A stretch of 64,000 bases of DNA from the NCBI GenBank assembly GCA_017439405.1, contig JAFSJF010000037.1:1-64000 (forward strand), written 5' to 3'. The stretch is from Bacteroidales bacterium. GTDB lineage: Bacteria; Bacteroidota; Bacteroidia; Bacteroidales; F082. Numbering within the stretch: the first letter of the stretch is position 1; each line of letters starts with the position of its first letter. This document shows, piece after piece, positions 43,708-52,026 of this stretch. The position numbers and the translations under genes are program-made. Under the pieces are notes generated by a model. It saw only the letters and a program-made list of their open reading frames with translations. It was not told the DNA's origin and did not search any database.

Positions 43708-45522
43708 ATGCAAGCAATCATTCTTGCTGCCGGTATGGGGCGGCGTTTGGGTGAATATACCCAAGACAATACCAAATGTATGCTCGAAGTCAATGGGGTG
43801 AAACTCATCGACCGAGCCTTGGAATTTCTTTATAGGTCAAAAATCTCTCGTGTCGTTCTCGTGGTGGGCTATAAGGCTCAGAACGTAATTGACTATATGG
43901 GTAAGGACTATAAGGGGATGAAAATTGAATATGTCAACAATCCTATCTACGACAAGACCAACAATATCTATTCGCTGTATCTTGCCAAGGATTATCTGCA
44001 AGAGGAAGATACGATACTTCTTGAATCAGACCTGATTTATGATGAGGCTGTCATTACAAAACTGGTCAATGCGCCATTCCCCAACCTTGCACTGGTGGCC
44101 AAATACGAGACGTGGATGGATGGCACCATGGTGCGCATCAATGAGGACAATGAAATCTTGAACTTTGTTCCCAAGGCGGCATTCAAGTATTCCGACATAG
44201 CTTTCTACTACAAGACGGTCAATATCTACAAACTATCGAAAGACTTTTCTGCCACCAAATACATCCCTTTCCTCGAAGCCTATAGCAAGGCAGTGGGCAA
44301 CAACGAGTATTATGAGAACGTTTTGAGGATTATCTCGTTCTTAAGTTCGCATGACCTGAAGGCTTTGCCTTTGGACGAGGGCGAGAAATGGTATGAGATT
44401 GACGACAAGCAAGACCTTGACATTGCCGAGGCATTGTTTGCCGACGAGGAACATATCTTACAGCGGTATTTTGGCCGATATGGTGGCTTTTGGCGTTTCC
44501 CGCAGATGTTGGACTACTGCTACCTTGTCAATCCCTTCTTCCCGTCCGAAAGATTGCTTGACGAGATGCAGTCCAATTTCCGCACCCTGCTGACTGAATA
44601 CCCATCGGGTATGAAGGTGAATACTTTGCTGGCCAGCAAGTGTTGGGGGGTAAAAGAAAAGTACATCATACCGGGTAACGGTGCGGCAGAGTTGATCAAG
44701 GCTCTGATGGAAACCATTGAAGGCAAGCTTGGTGTGATACGGCCTACTTTTGAGGAGTATCCTAACCGTATGGAAGATGACAGGGTGGTTACATTTATCC
44801 CAAGCAAAAAAGACTTCCGCTATGATGAAAAGGATTTGATGGACTTCTTTGGTAAGAATCCTGTTGAAACATTATTGCTTATCAACCCTGATAACCCGAC
44901 TGGCAATTATATCCCCTTGGAGGGTGTGTTGATGCTTGCTAAATGGTGCGAAAAGAATGGCATCCGTTTGATTGTTGACGAAAGCTTTGTTGATTTCAGC
45001 GAGAGTTGGGAGACGGGTTCCATGCTTCATGATGAGTTGCTTGAAGCCTATCCCCACATGGCGGTGATGAAGAGCATATCGAAGAGTTTCGGTGTGCCAG
45101 GCTTACGATTGGGAATCCTTGCTTCGGCAGATACCGAACTTATAGCAACAATGAAAAAGAAAGTGAGTATATGGAACATCAACTCGTTTGCTGAGTTCTT
45201 TATGCAGATATTCACGAAATACGAGAAAGATTATAAGAAAGCCTGTGGCAAGTTTATTGAGGAGCGTAAGCGTTTCATAAACGATTTGAACGGGATAGCG
45301 TTCTTGCATGTGATGCCAACGCAGGCCAACTACGTTTTTTGTGAAGTGAAGCAGCCTTTCACAGCATCAGGCATTGTGATGCAGATGCTGAAAGGTCACA
45401 ACATTCTGATGAGCAATTGTCGCGCCAAGAAAGGTTTGGAAGGCGACCGCTACATTCGTATTGCCATTAGAGGCAAAGAAGACAATGAAAAACTGGTTAA
45501 AGCTTTAAAATCATTGGTATGA
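43708..45522 (+). CDS. fused cytidylyltransferase (LicC/PntC-like) and class I aminotransferase/CobD-like enzyme
   Basis: A 604-residue two-domain protein. Residues about 1-230 form a nucleotidyltransferase (AAGMGRRLGEYTQDNTKCM; LLESDLIYDEAV) of the LicC type, which activates a phospho-alcohol or phosphonate with CTP. Residues about 250-604 form a fold-type I PLP enzyme close to HisC/CobD (NPDNPTGNY; VDESFVDFSE; Schiff-base Lys459 in SISKSFGVPGLRLG). CobD-like enzymes decarboxylate phospho-hydroxy-amino acids, while PntC-type fusions transaminate a phosphonate aldehyde. Either way one protein would make and then CMP-activate an amino-alcohol or aminophosphonate for LicD. Which reaction applies is undecided. 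Confidence 0.85.
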   Translation: MQAIILAAGMGRRLGEYTQDNTKCMLEVNGVKLIDRALEFLYRSKISRVVLVVGYKAQNVIDYMGKDYKGMKIEYVNNPIYDKTNNIYSLYLAKDYLQEEDTILLESDLIYDEAVITKLVNAPFPNLALVAKYETWMDGTMVRINEDNEILNFVPKAAFKYSDIAFYYKTVNIYKLSKDFSATKYIPFLEAYSKAVGNNEYYENVLRIISFLSSHDLKALPLDEGEKWYEIDDKQDLDIAEALFADEEHILQRYFGRYGGFWRFPQMLDYCYLVNPFFPSERLLDEMQSNFRTLLTEYPSGMKVNTLLASKCWGVKEKYIIPGNGAAELIKALMETIEGKLGVIRPTFEEYPNRMEDDRVVTFIPSKKDFRYDEKDLMDFFGKNPVETLLLINPDNPTGNYIPLEGVLMLAKWCEKNGIRLIVDESFVDFSESWETGSMLHDELLEAYPHMAVMKSISKSFGVPGLRLGILASADTELIATMKKKVSIWNINSFAEFFMQIFTKYEKDYKKACGKFIEERKRFINDLNGIAFLHVMPTQANYVFCEVKQPFTASGIVMQMLKGHNILMSNCRAKKGLEGDRYIRIAIRGKEDNEKLVKALKSLV

Positions 45523-46502
45523 AAGTTATAGATTTCGATAGAATCCAGTCTTTGGGAATCTCAGCCGAAGAGATGTTTTCGTGGACTGAAGAGGTGTGGC
45601 AAAAGCAGGATGAATTTATTCTTCCCACTAAGACCCATACATGGCAAGGCGATAGCGGTCGCTATATTACCATGCCTTGTGTGATGCCCAACGAAGATGT
45701 GGCAGGTGTGAAGTTTATTAGCCGTAATGTGGATGATGTTAATGGGATTCCAAAGAGGAATTCGAATATTATGATGCAGAAGATTTCAGAAGAAGGACTG
45801 TATGCCGTTCTGGACGGAATGTGGATTACTTCGATGCGAACAGGTGCCTGTGCCTATTACAATGCAACAACATTTGCAAAAAAGGAACCTGAAACCTTAG
45901 CCATCTATGGGTTGGGTACAGCAGCACGGGCTTTCATGTATTTTTGGTATAATTTGTATAAACGTCCTATCACCGTGAAACTAATGCCATATAAGGATCA
46001 GGTTGAGCTGTTTATGCAAAGATTCCCTGAAGTGAACGGGGGGGGGCAACTAATTGATATACAACAATATAGAATAAGGTATCAGATCGTAAACTCAATA
46101 GAAGAACTGTTTGATTCTGACATTGTTGTATCGTGCGTTAGTTTTGCTCACAGTGTGATATGCGAAAATAACAGTGTCTTCAAGAAAGGATGTAACATTG
46201 TACCAGTTCACACATCAGGTTTCCAAAACTGCGATTTGTTTTTTGACAAGGTTTTTGTAGATGACATCGGCCATGTTGAAGGATATAGATATTTTGAGCA
46301 GTTCAAGGAAAGGATGGCGCGTATTACCGATGTGACCAACAAGGTAAAGCCAGGCCGAGAAAATGATGAGGAGAGAACAATAGTTTATAATGGCGGTTTA
46401 GCCATATTTGACATTTACTGGGCGAAAAAGATACTTGAAAAGTATGAGAGCCAAACTTTAGATGTTCCGATGGGGTATCCTAAAGAGAGGTTCTGGATTT
46501 GA
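45519..46502 (+). CDS. ornithine cyclodeaminase/mu-crystallin family protein
   Basis: A 327-residue NAD(P)-binding protein overlapping the previous gene by four bases. The family layout is visible: an N-terminal RYITMPCVMP then GVKFISRN with the substrate-contacting lysine, LDGMWITSMRTGACA, and the nucleotide-binding IYGLGTAARAF. Members include ornithine cyclodeaminase, alanine dehydrogenase and the SbnB-type enzyme that splits an opine-like adduct. A G9 tract (46038-46046, three glycines at about 174-176) is in frame. In this neighbourhood an opine- or amino-acid-related reaction is likely. Confidence 0.88.
   Translation: MKVIDFDRIQSLGISAEEMFSWTEEVWQKQDEFILPTKTHTWQGDSGRYITMPCVMPNEDVAGVKFISRNVDDVNGIPKRNSNIMMQKISEEGLYAVLDGMWITSMRTGACAYYNATTFAKKEPETLAIYGLGTAARAFMYFWYNLYKRPITVKLMPYKDQVELFMQRFPEVNGGGQLIDIQQYRIRYQIVNSIEELFDSDIVVSCVSFAHSVICENNSVFKKGCNIVPVHTSGFQNCDLFFDKVFVDDIGHVEGYRYFEQFKERMARITDVTNKVKPGRENDEERTIVYNGGLAIFDIYWAKKILEKYESQTLDVPMGYPKERFWI
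46038..46046 (+). repeat. G9 homopolymer in the ornithine-cyclodeaminase homolog
   Basis: Nine consecutive G encode three glycines at mid-gene; in frame at present. Confidence 0.92.
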
Positions 46503-46548
46503 TAGTAGCAATCGTCGCCTTATAGAAACAATTCAAAAAAACAACAAA

Positions 46549-47673
46549 ATGAATATTTGTATAGTGGGCGGCGGTCATATCGGAACCACGCTTTTGTGCT
46601 ACATAAAGCATACCCATCCGGATTATCGTGTGTCGATGTACACACGGCATCCAGAAAGATTTGCAGCGAGTATCAAATGCAATGATATTGAAGGTGCTTT
46701 TTCATACACCATAAATGCTGACTGTATCAGCAATGAAGCCAACAAAGCGGCAGGCAATGCCGACATCGTATTCGTGGCTTTACCTCATTTTGCGGTAGAA
46801 AAGGCTTTTGCCGACATTGCTTCGTATGTTTCCGACAATGCCTTTATTGGTGTATTGCCAGGCGGTGGCGGATGTGAGTTCTTCTTCAATAAGCATTTCA
46901 AAGGCAATCAAACCCTGTTTGGTTTTCAGCGGGTGCCATTTACAGCCAAACTACAACAATACGGCACTGAAACAAATCTGAAAAGTTGGAAGCCGTTCAG
47001 TGTGGTCGGAACATTGCAAAGGGGCAGAATCGATGCAGCATGTGAAATGATAGAGCAATGCGGATTAAAGACGCAGAAAGCATCAAACTTTCTGGAAATT
47101 GCGCTTACGCCCACCAACCCGATTCTGCACACCTCCAGAACCTACGAGCTGTTTGGGAAGTATGACAGAGAGCATAAGTTCGGGCAAAAGTCGAAGTTCT
47201 ATGTGGGTTGGACCGATGCGGCATCCGAAACGCTGTTCTCGATGGATGATGAGTTGCATGTCCTTTTGGATACAATGCATGGGATAGATACATCGGCCAT
47301 CAAGAGACTGTCTGAGCATTATGAGTCGCCTACCATACCGCAGATGACGGCTAAGATAAATAGCATAGCCACCTTCCAGTCGGTTTATGCCCCTATGAAA
47401 GAGCAAGATGGCAAATATGTTGCCGATACCGATTCAAGAATGTTTACAGAGGATTTTCCATGGGGGCTTTTGGTTATCCGCTCCTATTTCGAGTATTTCG
47501 GTTTGCAAGCCCCAACGATGGATAAACTGCTGAATTGGTATTCTAATTATATGGGCTTGGATTGGTATGTGAATGGGAAGTTGTGTGGTAAGGATCTGGG
47601 AAACACCGGTGCCATACAGAAATATGGTATCAAAAGCAAAGAAGAATTATTGGCGTTGTATAGCCAAGACTAA
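46549..47673 (+). CDS. NAD/NADP octopine-dehydrogenase-family protein 1
   Basis: A 374-residue protein with an N-terminal Rossmann motif (IVGGGHIGTTLL), VFVALPHFAVEKAF, GVLPGGGGCEF, and a helical C-terminal domain (EIALTPTNPILHTSRTYEL) with the asparagine/histidine region conserved in opine dehydrogenases. These enzymes reductively join an amino acid and a keto acid. I start it at ATG 46549, where the Rossmann fold begins; the open frame runs further upstream over the previous gene. A second, dissimilar family member follows at 48517. Confidence 0.8.
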   Translation: MNICIVGGGHIGTTLLCYIKHTHPDYRVSMYTRHPERFAASIKCNDIEGAFSYTINADCISNEANKAAGNADIVFVALPHFAVEKAFADIASYVSDNAFIGVLPGGGGCEFFFNKHFKGNQTLFGFQRVPFTAKLQQYGTETNLKSWKPFSVVGTLQRGRIDAACEMIEQCGLKTQKASNFLEIALTPTNPILHTSRTYELFGKYDREHKFGQKSKFYVGWTDAASETLFSMDDELHVLLDTMHGIDTSAIKRLSEHYESPTIPQMTAKINSIATFQSVYAPMKEQDGKYVADTDSRMFTEDFPWGLLVIRSYFEYFGLQAPTMDKLLNWYSNYMGLDWYVNGKLCGKDLGNTGAIQKYGIKSKEELLALYSQD

Positions 47674-47684
47674 AAATGTTGAAT

Positions 47685-48482
47685 ATGAAAAAAGTTTTTT
47701 TGTCGGCTGACGATTTTGGTCGCAGCCCCAATCGAAACAAAGCCATTGATGAATCCTTCAAAAAGGGACTCATAAAATCTGCTGGATTGATTGTGACTGG
47801 ACAATATCTACAAGATGCTGTGAGTCAAATAAATAGGGGGGGGTATGTAGAGCATATTCATTGTCATTTCAACGTGTCAGGCAATCTCAATGGTGAGGAT
47901 TCAATGGATAGGCCTTTGACAGAAAAGATGGCCAAGGATAAGTCTTTCTGTGAGAATGGATTATTCAAGCCTTACACGGGACTGCCGAATAGACCCAAAG
48001 ATATTTTCAAGTTTTGTAAAGTTTATAGAGAACTCTGTGCACAATATAACAGGTTCCTTCAGGTGACAGAGGGCAAAGGCAACCGTCGTCATATTGATTT
48101 CCATCTTTGGTATAACTTAACTTGGCCGGTGTCAATAGCTTTGAATTTGTTCACTTGGACACATCGCATAAAAACAGTTCGATATATTGGAGTGCATCAG
48201 GAACATACGAGAAGAAAGATTTTTAGAATTTTAAGTTGGAATCCATTTGTAAAGTTCTATCGTTCAAGCAATATTGACGGATTCCTTACACATCCCGAAT
48301 GGTTCGAAAAAGAAAGTTGTTTTGAACTGTATTGCCATCCCGATTATATGAAAGACAGAGGTGATGTTTTGATGGACAATAGCATTTCATATTTCGGTCA
48401 TGATAAGCAACCCATGGAAACAAATATTCAGTTGCTGAAACAAAGAGGCGATTTGGAGTTGGTTTCATGGGCAAATGAATAA
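47685..48482 (+). CDS. YdjC/ChbG-family carbohydrate deacetylase
   Basis: A 265-residue protein of the ChbG/HpnK (YdjC) metal-dependent deacetylase family. The metal/catalytic motifs SADDFGRS (residues about 6-13), HIHCHFNVSG and HIDFHLWYN are all visible. It would remove an acetyl group from an N-acetylated sugar or related substrate. The frame crosses a G8 tract (47836-47843, Arg-Gly-Gly at about residue 51-53) and is intact. ATG 47676, three codons earlier, is an alternative start. The 3' end overlaps an upstream ATG (48475) of the next gene. Confidence 0.85.
   Translation: MKKVFLSADDFGRSPNRNKAIDESFKKGLIKSAGLIVTGQYLQDAVSQINRGGYVEHIHCHFNVSGNLNGEDSMDRPLTEKMAKDKSFCENGLFKPYTGLPNRPKDIFKFCKVYRELCAQYNRFLQVTEGKGNRRHIDFHLWYNLTWPVSIALNLFTWTHRIKTVRYIGVHQEHTRRKIFRILSWNPFVKFYRSSNIDGFLTHPEWFEKESCFELYCHPDYMKDRGDVLMDNSISYFGHDKQPMETNIQLLKQRGDLELVSWANE
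47836..47843 (+). repeat. G8 homopolymer in the YdjC-family gene
   Basis: Eight consecutive G near codon 51-53; in frame. A one-base change would remove most of the protein. Confidence 0.92.
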
Positions 48483-48516
48483 ACGTTTTTTTTCTGTTTT
48501 TGATATCCAAAAAAAT

Positions 48517-49767
48517 ATGACAATTGGAATATATGGTCTCGCATCACAGAGTGGGCATGCCTATTTTGCAGATATGCTGTCGCGAGGCTATCGTGTGATC
48601 GGTTACAATAGGCCTTCTTCACACGGTCAAGAGGTGATTAATGCTATCCAAACCTCTGGTGGCATTTATCTGGAACGCCCAGAGAACACTAATCATGAAG
48701 AATCTCACTTTGTGCCATTGGGTGATAGTGAGGTTACATCAGATGTGAAACAGTTGGTTGACAAAGCCGACATTATTATCATTTCGTTACCATCAACCTA
48801 CCATGAGGGTGCAGTGCGTGAAATGTGCGATGCTGGATTGGCTGCAAAGAAAACCCCTGTGGTGTTGTCTCCTTCCCGTTCAGTGGCATCACCTTATATG
48901 TGGCGCATACTGGGTGAAAAGTATCCTATTATCTGTCTTTCAACCTGCCCTTATAGCTGCAAGGCACCAAAGCCTGGCACTGCCTTAATTAAGCGCAGAA
49001 AGAGAACGTTCATTGCGTCGCTTGAAGGAGAGGTAAACCACAATCACGTAAATATGATGCGTGAGTTGTTTCCACAAGCCGCTTTGACTCGTATTCCAGC
49101 TTTGACTACGCTGAACAACATCGGTGCGGTGTTTCATTGTGCCACATATATGCTGAATATTGATGAGATAGAGCGTCGGAAGTCAACAGGTGAAGTATTC
49201 TCATTCTATATGGACGGCATAGCAGCAAGGCCAGAAGTGGGACGGGTGCTTGAACATATTGACCAAGTGCGCTTGCAAATAGCTCATAAACTAGGGTTGC
49301 AAACCTTTGGTTTAAAAGAACATACTCGTGAAGACATCTGGCGCAAATTGACTAATGCACTTCGAGCATTAGAGGAAGAAAGTGCCGACGATATTGACAT
49401 CCTTCGCCATATTCGAAAGGAATTTACTGAGTTTCTTGATAGTTGTGTGTTGTCATCCCAGCATTGGCTTGATATTACATACGGTGTAGTGCGACAAGAG
49501 GGAGAAAGTCTTAGTTCCGCCATCGGTAGAACGCCAACTTACCAAAACAACTCTGTGCCACAGTTACGATATGTTACAGAAGATATACCAACAGGATTAG
49601 TTGTCTATGAAGCCTTAGCTAAGATGCTTGATATAGAGTGTTCTGTTTGCACCGAAATTATTGGCATGTACGACAAGAGGTTTGATGATGATATTCGTGC
49701 TAAGGGAAGAAATCTCTCAGGCTTTAATGCCGATTATTTGAAGAATTATTTGCTTGGGAAACTGTAG
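48517..49767 (+). CDS. NAD/NADP octopine-dehydrogenase-family protein 2
   Basis: A 416-residue protein with a Rossmann start (IGIYGLASQSGHAYF), IIIISLPSTYHEGAV and a long helical C-terminal domain (LTTLNNIGAVFHCATYMLN, with the Asn and His typical of the octopine/nopaline dehydrogenase fold; SSQHWLDITYGV). It is only distantly similar to the protein at 46549. I start at ATG 48517, immediately before the Rossmann strand, rather than 48475, which overlaps the previous gene. Two such enzymes in one operon imply two reductive steps or two substrates. Confidence 0.75.
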   Translation: MTIGIYGLASQSGHAYFADMLSRGYRVIGYNRPSSHGQEVINAIQTSGGIYLERPENTNHEESHFVPLGDSEVTSDVKQLVDKADIIIISLPSTYHEGAVREMCDAGLAAKKTPVVLSPSRSVASPYMWRILGEKYPIICLSTCPYSCKAPKPGTALIKRRKRTFIASLEGEVNHNHVNMMRELFPQAALTRIPALTTLNNIGAVFHCATYMLNIDEIERRKSTGEVFSFYMDGIAARPEVGRVLEHIDQVRLQIAHKLGLQTFGLKEHTREDIWRKLTNALRALEEESADDIDILRHIRKEFTEFLDSCVLSSQHWLDITYGVVRQEGESLSSAIGRTPTYQNNSVPQLRYVTEDIPTGLVVYEALAKMLDIECSVCTEIIGMYDKRFDDDIRAKGRNLSGFNADYLKNYLLGKL

Positions 49768-49826
49768 AATTTGATAAAAATGTTTGGCGGTTTTGCAGGT
49801 GTTTGTTTTGGTCGAGGTGGAAGTAA

Positions 49827-49860
49827 CTTATAGTTCAAGGTTAACTGTTCATGGTTATAG
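49827..49860 (+). repeat. heptanucleotide array overlapping the wbuC start
   Basis: Units ttatagt, tcaaggt, taactgt, tcatggt repeat with a 7-base period; the last complete unit supplies the ATG of the wbuC-like gene at 49851. Confidence 0.7.
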
Positions 49861-50246
49861 ATAAGAACTTATTAGACGATTTGTCAGCCCAAGCCAAAGC
49901 CTCGCCCCGTTTGCGCCAGGCATTCGACCTGCGCAACGCTACCGAAGACTACTCCCAGCGGATGCTGAACGCCTTGGAACCCGGCACTGTAATGCCCGTT
50001 CACCGCCATCTCAGCTCAAGTGAAACGGTTGTTTTGCTTCGCGGCAAGATATGCTGGCATTTTTATGACGATGCGGGTAATGAAACCGAAAGTGTGGTGT
50101 TGGATGCCAACGGAGATGTCCGTTGCATCAATGTGGAGAAGGGCAGATGGCACTCGTCGGAGTGCTTGGAGAGCGGCTCGGTGTTGATGGAAAGCAAGGA
50201 CGGGAGGTATGAGCCGCTTGCTCCAGACGATATTCTGGCGATTTAG
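49851..50246 (+). CDS. wbuC: WbuC-family cupin metalloprotein
   Basis: A 131-residue small cupin commonly found in L-FucNAc-containing O-antigen loci. The metal-binding part is visible as MPVHRHLSSSETVVLLRG with two histidines and a glutamate, and a later histidine in GRWHSSECL. Its biochemical role is unknown. It lies before the fnl genes, as in other bacteria. The start codon falls inside a heptanucleotide array; the next Met is well inside the fold, so 49851 is the likely start. Confidence 0.88.
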   Translation: MVIDKNLLDDLSAQAKASPRLRQAFDLRNATEDYSQRMLNALEPGTVMPVHRHLSSSETVVLLRGKICWHFYDDAGNETESVVLDANGDVRCINVEKGRWHSSECLESGSVLMESKDGRYEPLAPDDILAI

Positions 50247-50255
50247 GGTTTAGGT

Positions 50256-50273
50256 CACACAGATTACACAGAT
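50256..50273 (+). repeat. CACAGATTACACAGAT-type intergenic repeat
   Basis: CACACAGATTACACAGAT here is matched in inverted orientation by GTGTAATCTGTGTG at 53271-53284, on the other side of the fnlA-fnlC block. Confidence 0.65.
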
Positions 50274-50337
50274 ATGATAAACGTGTAATTGCCATGAATT
50301 ATCCATTAATTGTTCGTTAATTGGCTTCACCTTTAAC

Positions 50338-50453
50338 AGTTTATGGTTTATGGTTTATGGTTTATAGTTTATAGTCAGTTGAGAGTGGATAGTTTCAAGT
50401 TCCAGGTTTCAAGATTCAGGTTTCAAAAATTTAAGGGTTTAAGCGGCTTGAAC
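50338..50453 (+). repeat. long degenerate heptanucleotide array
   Basis: About 16 units with a strict 7-base period: gtttatg three times, gtttata twice, gtcagtt, gagagtg, gatagtt, tcaagtt, ccaggtt and so on. It is the longest such array in the window and fills the space before fnlA. Confidence 0.9.
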
Positions 50454-50493
50454 TATCAATATAGACAATTAACATAAAATCAAAATACTAACA

Positions 50494-51540
50494 ATGAGTG
50501 TATTCAAAGACAAAGTCCTCCTGATTACGGGAGGCACGGGCAGTTTCGGCAATGCCGTGTTGAACCGTTTCCTCCGTACCGACATCGGCGAAATCCGCAT
50601 CTTCAGCCGCGATGAGAAGAAGCAGGATGACATGCGTCACGACTTCCAGGCGCGTATGCCTGAGGTGGCCAACAAGATTAAGTTCTACATCGGCGACGTG
50701 CGCAATAAGAGCACGTTGAAATACGCCATGAAGGGCGTGGATTATGTGTTCCACGCCGCTGCTCTGAAGCAGGTGCCCAGCTGCGAGTTCTTCCCGATGG
50801 AGGCCGTTAAGACCAATGTCATTGGTACGGACAACACCCTCGATGCCGCTATTGATGCTGGCGTGAAGTGCGTGATCTGCCTTTCGACGGACAAGGCGTC
50901 TTATCCTATCAACGCGATGGGTATCACCAAGGCCATCGAGGAGAAGATTGCCGTGGCCAAGAGCCGTCTGAGTGGTGACACCAAGATTTGCTGCACCCGT
51001 TACGGTAATGTGATGTGCTCCCGTGGCTCGGTCATTCCTCTCTGGATTGACCAGATTCGCAAAGGCAATCCCATCACACTTACTGAGCCGAAGATGACCC
51101 GCTTCATCATGTCTCTTGAGGAGGCTGTTGACCTGGTGCTGTTTGCCTTTGAGAATGGCAAGAATGGAGACATCCTGGTGCAGAAAGCTCCTGCCTGCAC
51201 CATACAGACCCAAGCCGAAGCTGTCTGCGAGTTATTCGGAGGCAAGAAAGAGGAAATCAAGGTCATCGGAATTCGCCACGGTGAGAAGATGTACGAGACG
51301 CTGCTGACCAAGGAGGAGGCTGCAAAGGCTATCGACATGGGCAACTTTTATGCTGTACCTGCCGACAACCGCGACTTGAACTACGACAAGTATTTCAAGG
51401 AGGGTGACACCAAACGCGCTTTGATAGATGAGTTCAACTCGAATAACACGAGGATACTGAATCTGGAGGAAACGAAAGAGAAGATTGCGAGTCTGACGTA
51501 TATCCAGAACGAACTGAATGGTATTCCGAATTTAGTATAA
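50494..51540 (+). CDS. fnlA: UDP-GlcNAc 4,6-dehydratase/5-epimerase (FnlA/CapE/WbjB)
   Basis: A 348-residue short-chain dehydratase of the extended, inverting type. GGTGSFGNAVL binds NADP, HAAALKQVP and the modified active-site segment STDKASYPINAMGITK are as in CapE/WbjB (the methionine replaces the usual tyrosine of the Tyr-x-x-x-Lys motif), and RYGNVMCSRGSVIPL follows. It makes UDP-2-acetamido-2,6-dideoxy-L-arabino-hexos-4-ulose, the first step to UDP-L-FucNAc. Confidence 0.93.
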   Translation: MSVFKDKVLLITGGTGSFGNAVLNRFLRTDIGEIRIFSRDEKKQDDMRHDFQARMPEVANKIKFYIGDVRNKSTLKYAMKGVDYVFHAAALKQVPSCEFFPMEAVKTNVIGTDNTLDAAIDAGVKCVICLSTDKASYPINAMGITKAIEEKIAVAKSRLSGDTKICCTRYGNVMCSRGSVIPLWIDQIRKGNPITLTEPKMTRFIMSLEEAVDLVLFAFENGKNGDILVQKAPACTIQTQAEAVCELFGGKKEEIKVIGIRHGEKMYETLLTKEEAAKAIDMGNFYAVPADNRDLNYDKYFKEGDTKRALIDEFNSNNTRILNLEETKEKIASLTYIQNELNGIPNLV

Positions 51541-51571
51541 ATCAAGAATTAGAGAATTTGAGAATTATTTC
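51541..51571 (+). repeat. heptanucleotide array, left bracket of second GxxExxY gene
   Basis: Units built from AGAATT and GAG with a 7-base period. It is an imperfect inverted copy of 51980-52010. Confidence 0.7.
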
Positions 51572-51580
51572 AAAACAGCA

Positions 51581-51979
51581 ATGTTATATCCTGAATTGAG
51601 CAATAGAATTCTTGGAATTGCGATGCAACTGCATCGTGAGATGGGATGTGGGTTCAAGGAAAAGGTCTATCAGGATGCTTTTGAAGTTCTTCTGAAAGAG
51701 AACAACATCACATATGAGAAAGAAAAGCATATAGACCTTGTATTCCATGGAGTCAAGCTGGAACATGATTTCTATTACGACTTCTTAATTGAAGATAAGA
51801 TGGGGGTTGAACTGAAAGCTATGTCTGAAATAATCGGAGAATTTGAAGCTCAAGTCATCAACTACCTACATGTGAGCAATCACAAGTTGGGGTTGTTATT
51901 GAACTTCGGAGCCACTAGTTTGGAATACAAGTGGTATCCCAATGAGTGGCATCACAGACAATGCGCAAGCATAGGTTAA
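51581..51979 (+). CDS. GxxExxY protein inside the fnl operon
   Basis: A 132-residue GxxExxY-family protein (MGCGFKEKVYQDAFEVLL; DFLIEDKMGVELKAM; LLLNFGATSLEYKW), more typical of the family than the one at 212. It lies between fnlA and fnlC, interrupting a normally continuous pathway operon in the same direction. It is bracketed by imperfect inverted heptamer arrays (51541-51571 and 51980-52010). No role in FucNAc synthesis is expected; it looks like an inserted cassette. Confidence 0.9.
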   Translation: MLYPELSNRILGIAMQLHREMGCGFKEKVYQDAFEVLLKENNITYEKEKHIDLVFHGVKLEHDFYYDFLIEDKMGVELKAMSEIIGEFEAQVINYLHVSNHKLGLLLNFGATSLEYKWYPNEWHHRQCASIG

Positions 51980-52010
51980 GAAAATTCTCTAATTCTCAAA
52001 TTCTTGACAA
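51980..52010 (-). repeat. heptanucleotide array, right bracket of second GxxExxY gene
   Basis: Units ttctcta, attctca, aattctt on the plus strand; the reverse complement begins TCAAGAATT like the left bracket. Confidence 0.7.
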
Positions 52011-52026
52011 TGTAAAAACGAGTAAT

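Noticed and set aside
44645..44650. G6 runs (also at 2177, 10849, 13317 and 24232) as further contingency tracts
   Set aside because: Six G is within what chance allows in coding sequence of this composition, and all those in genes are in frame; not counted with the G7-G9 tracts.
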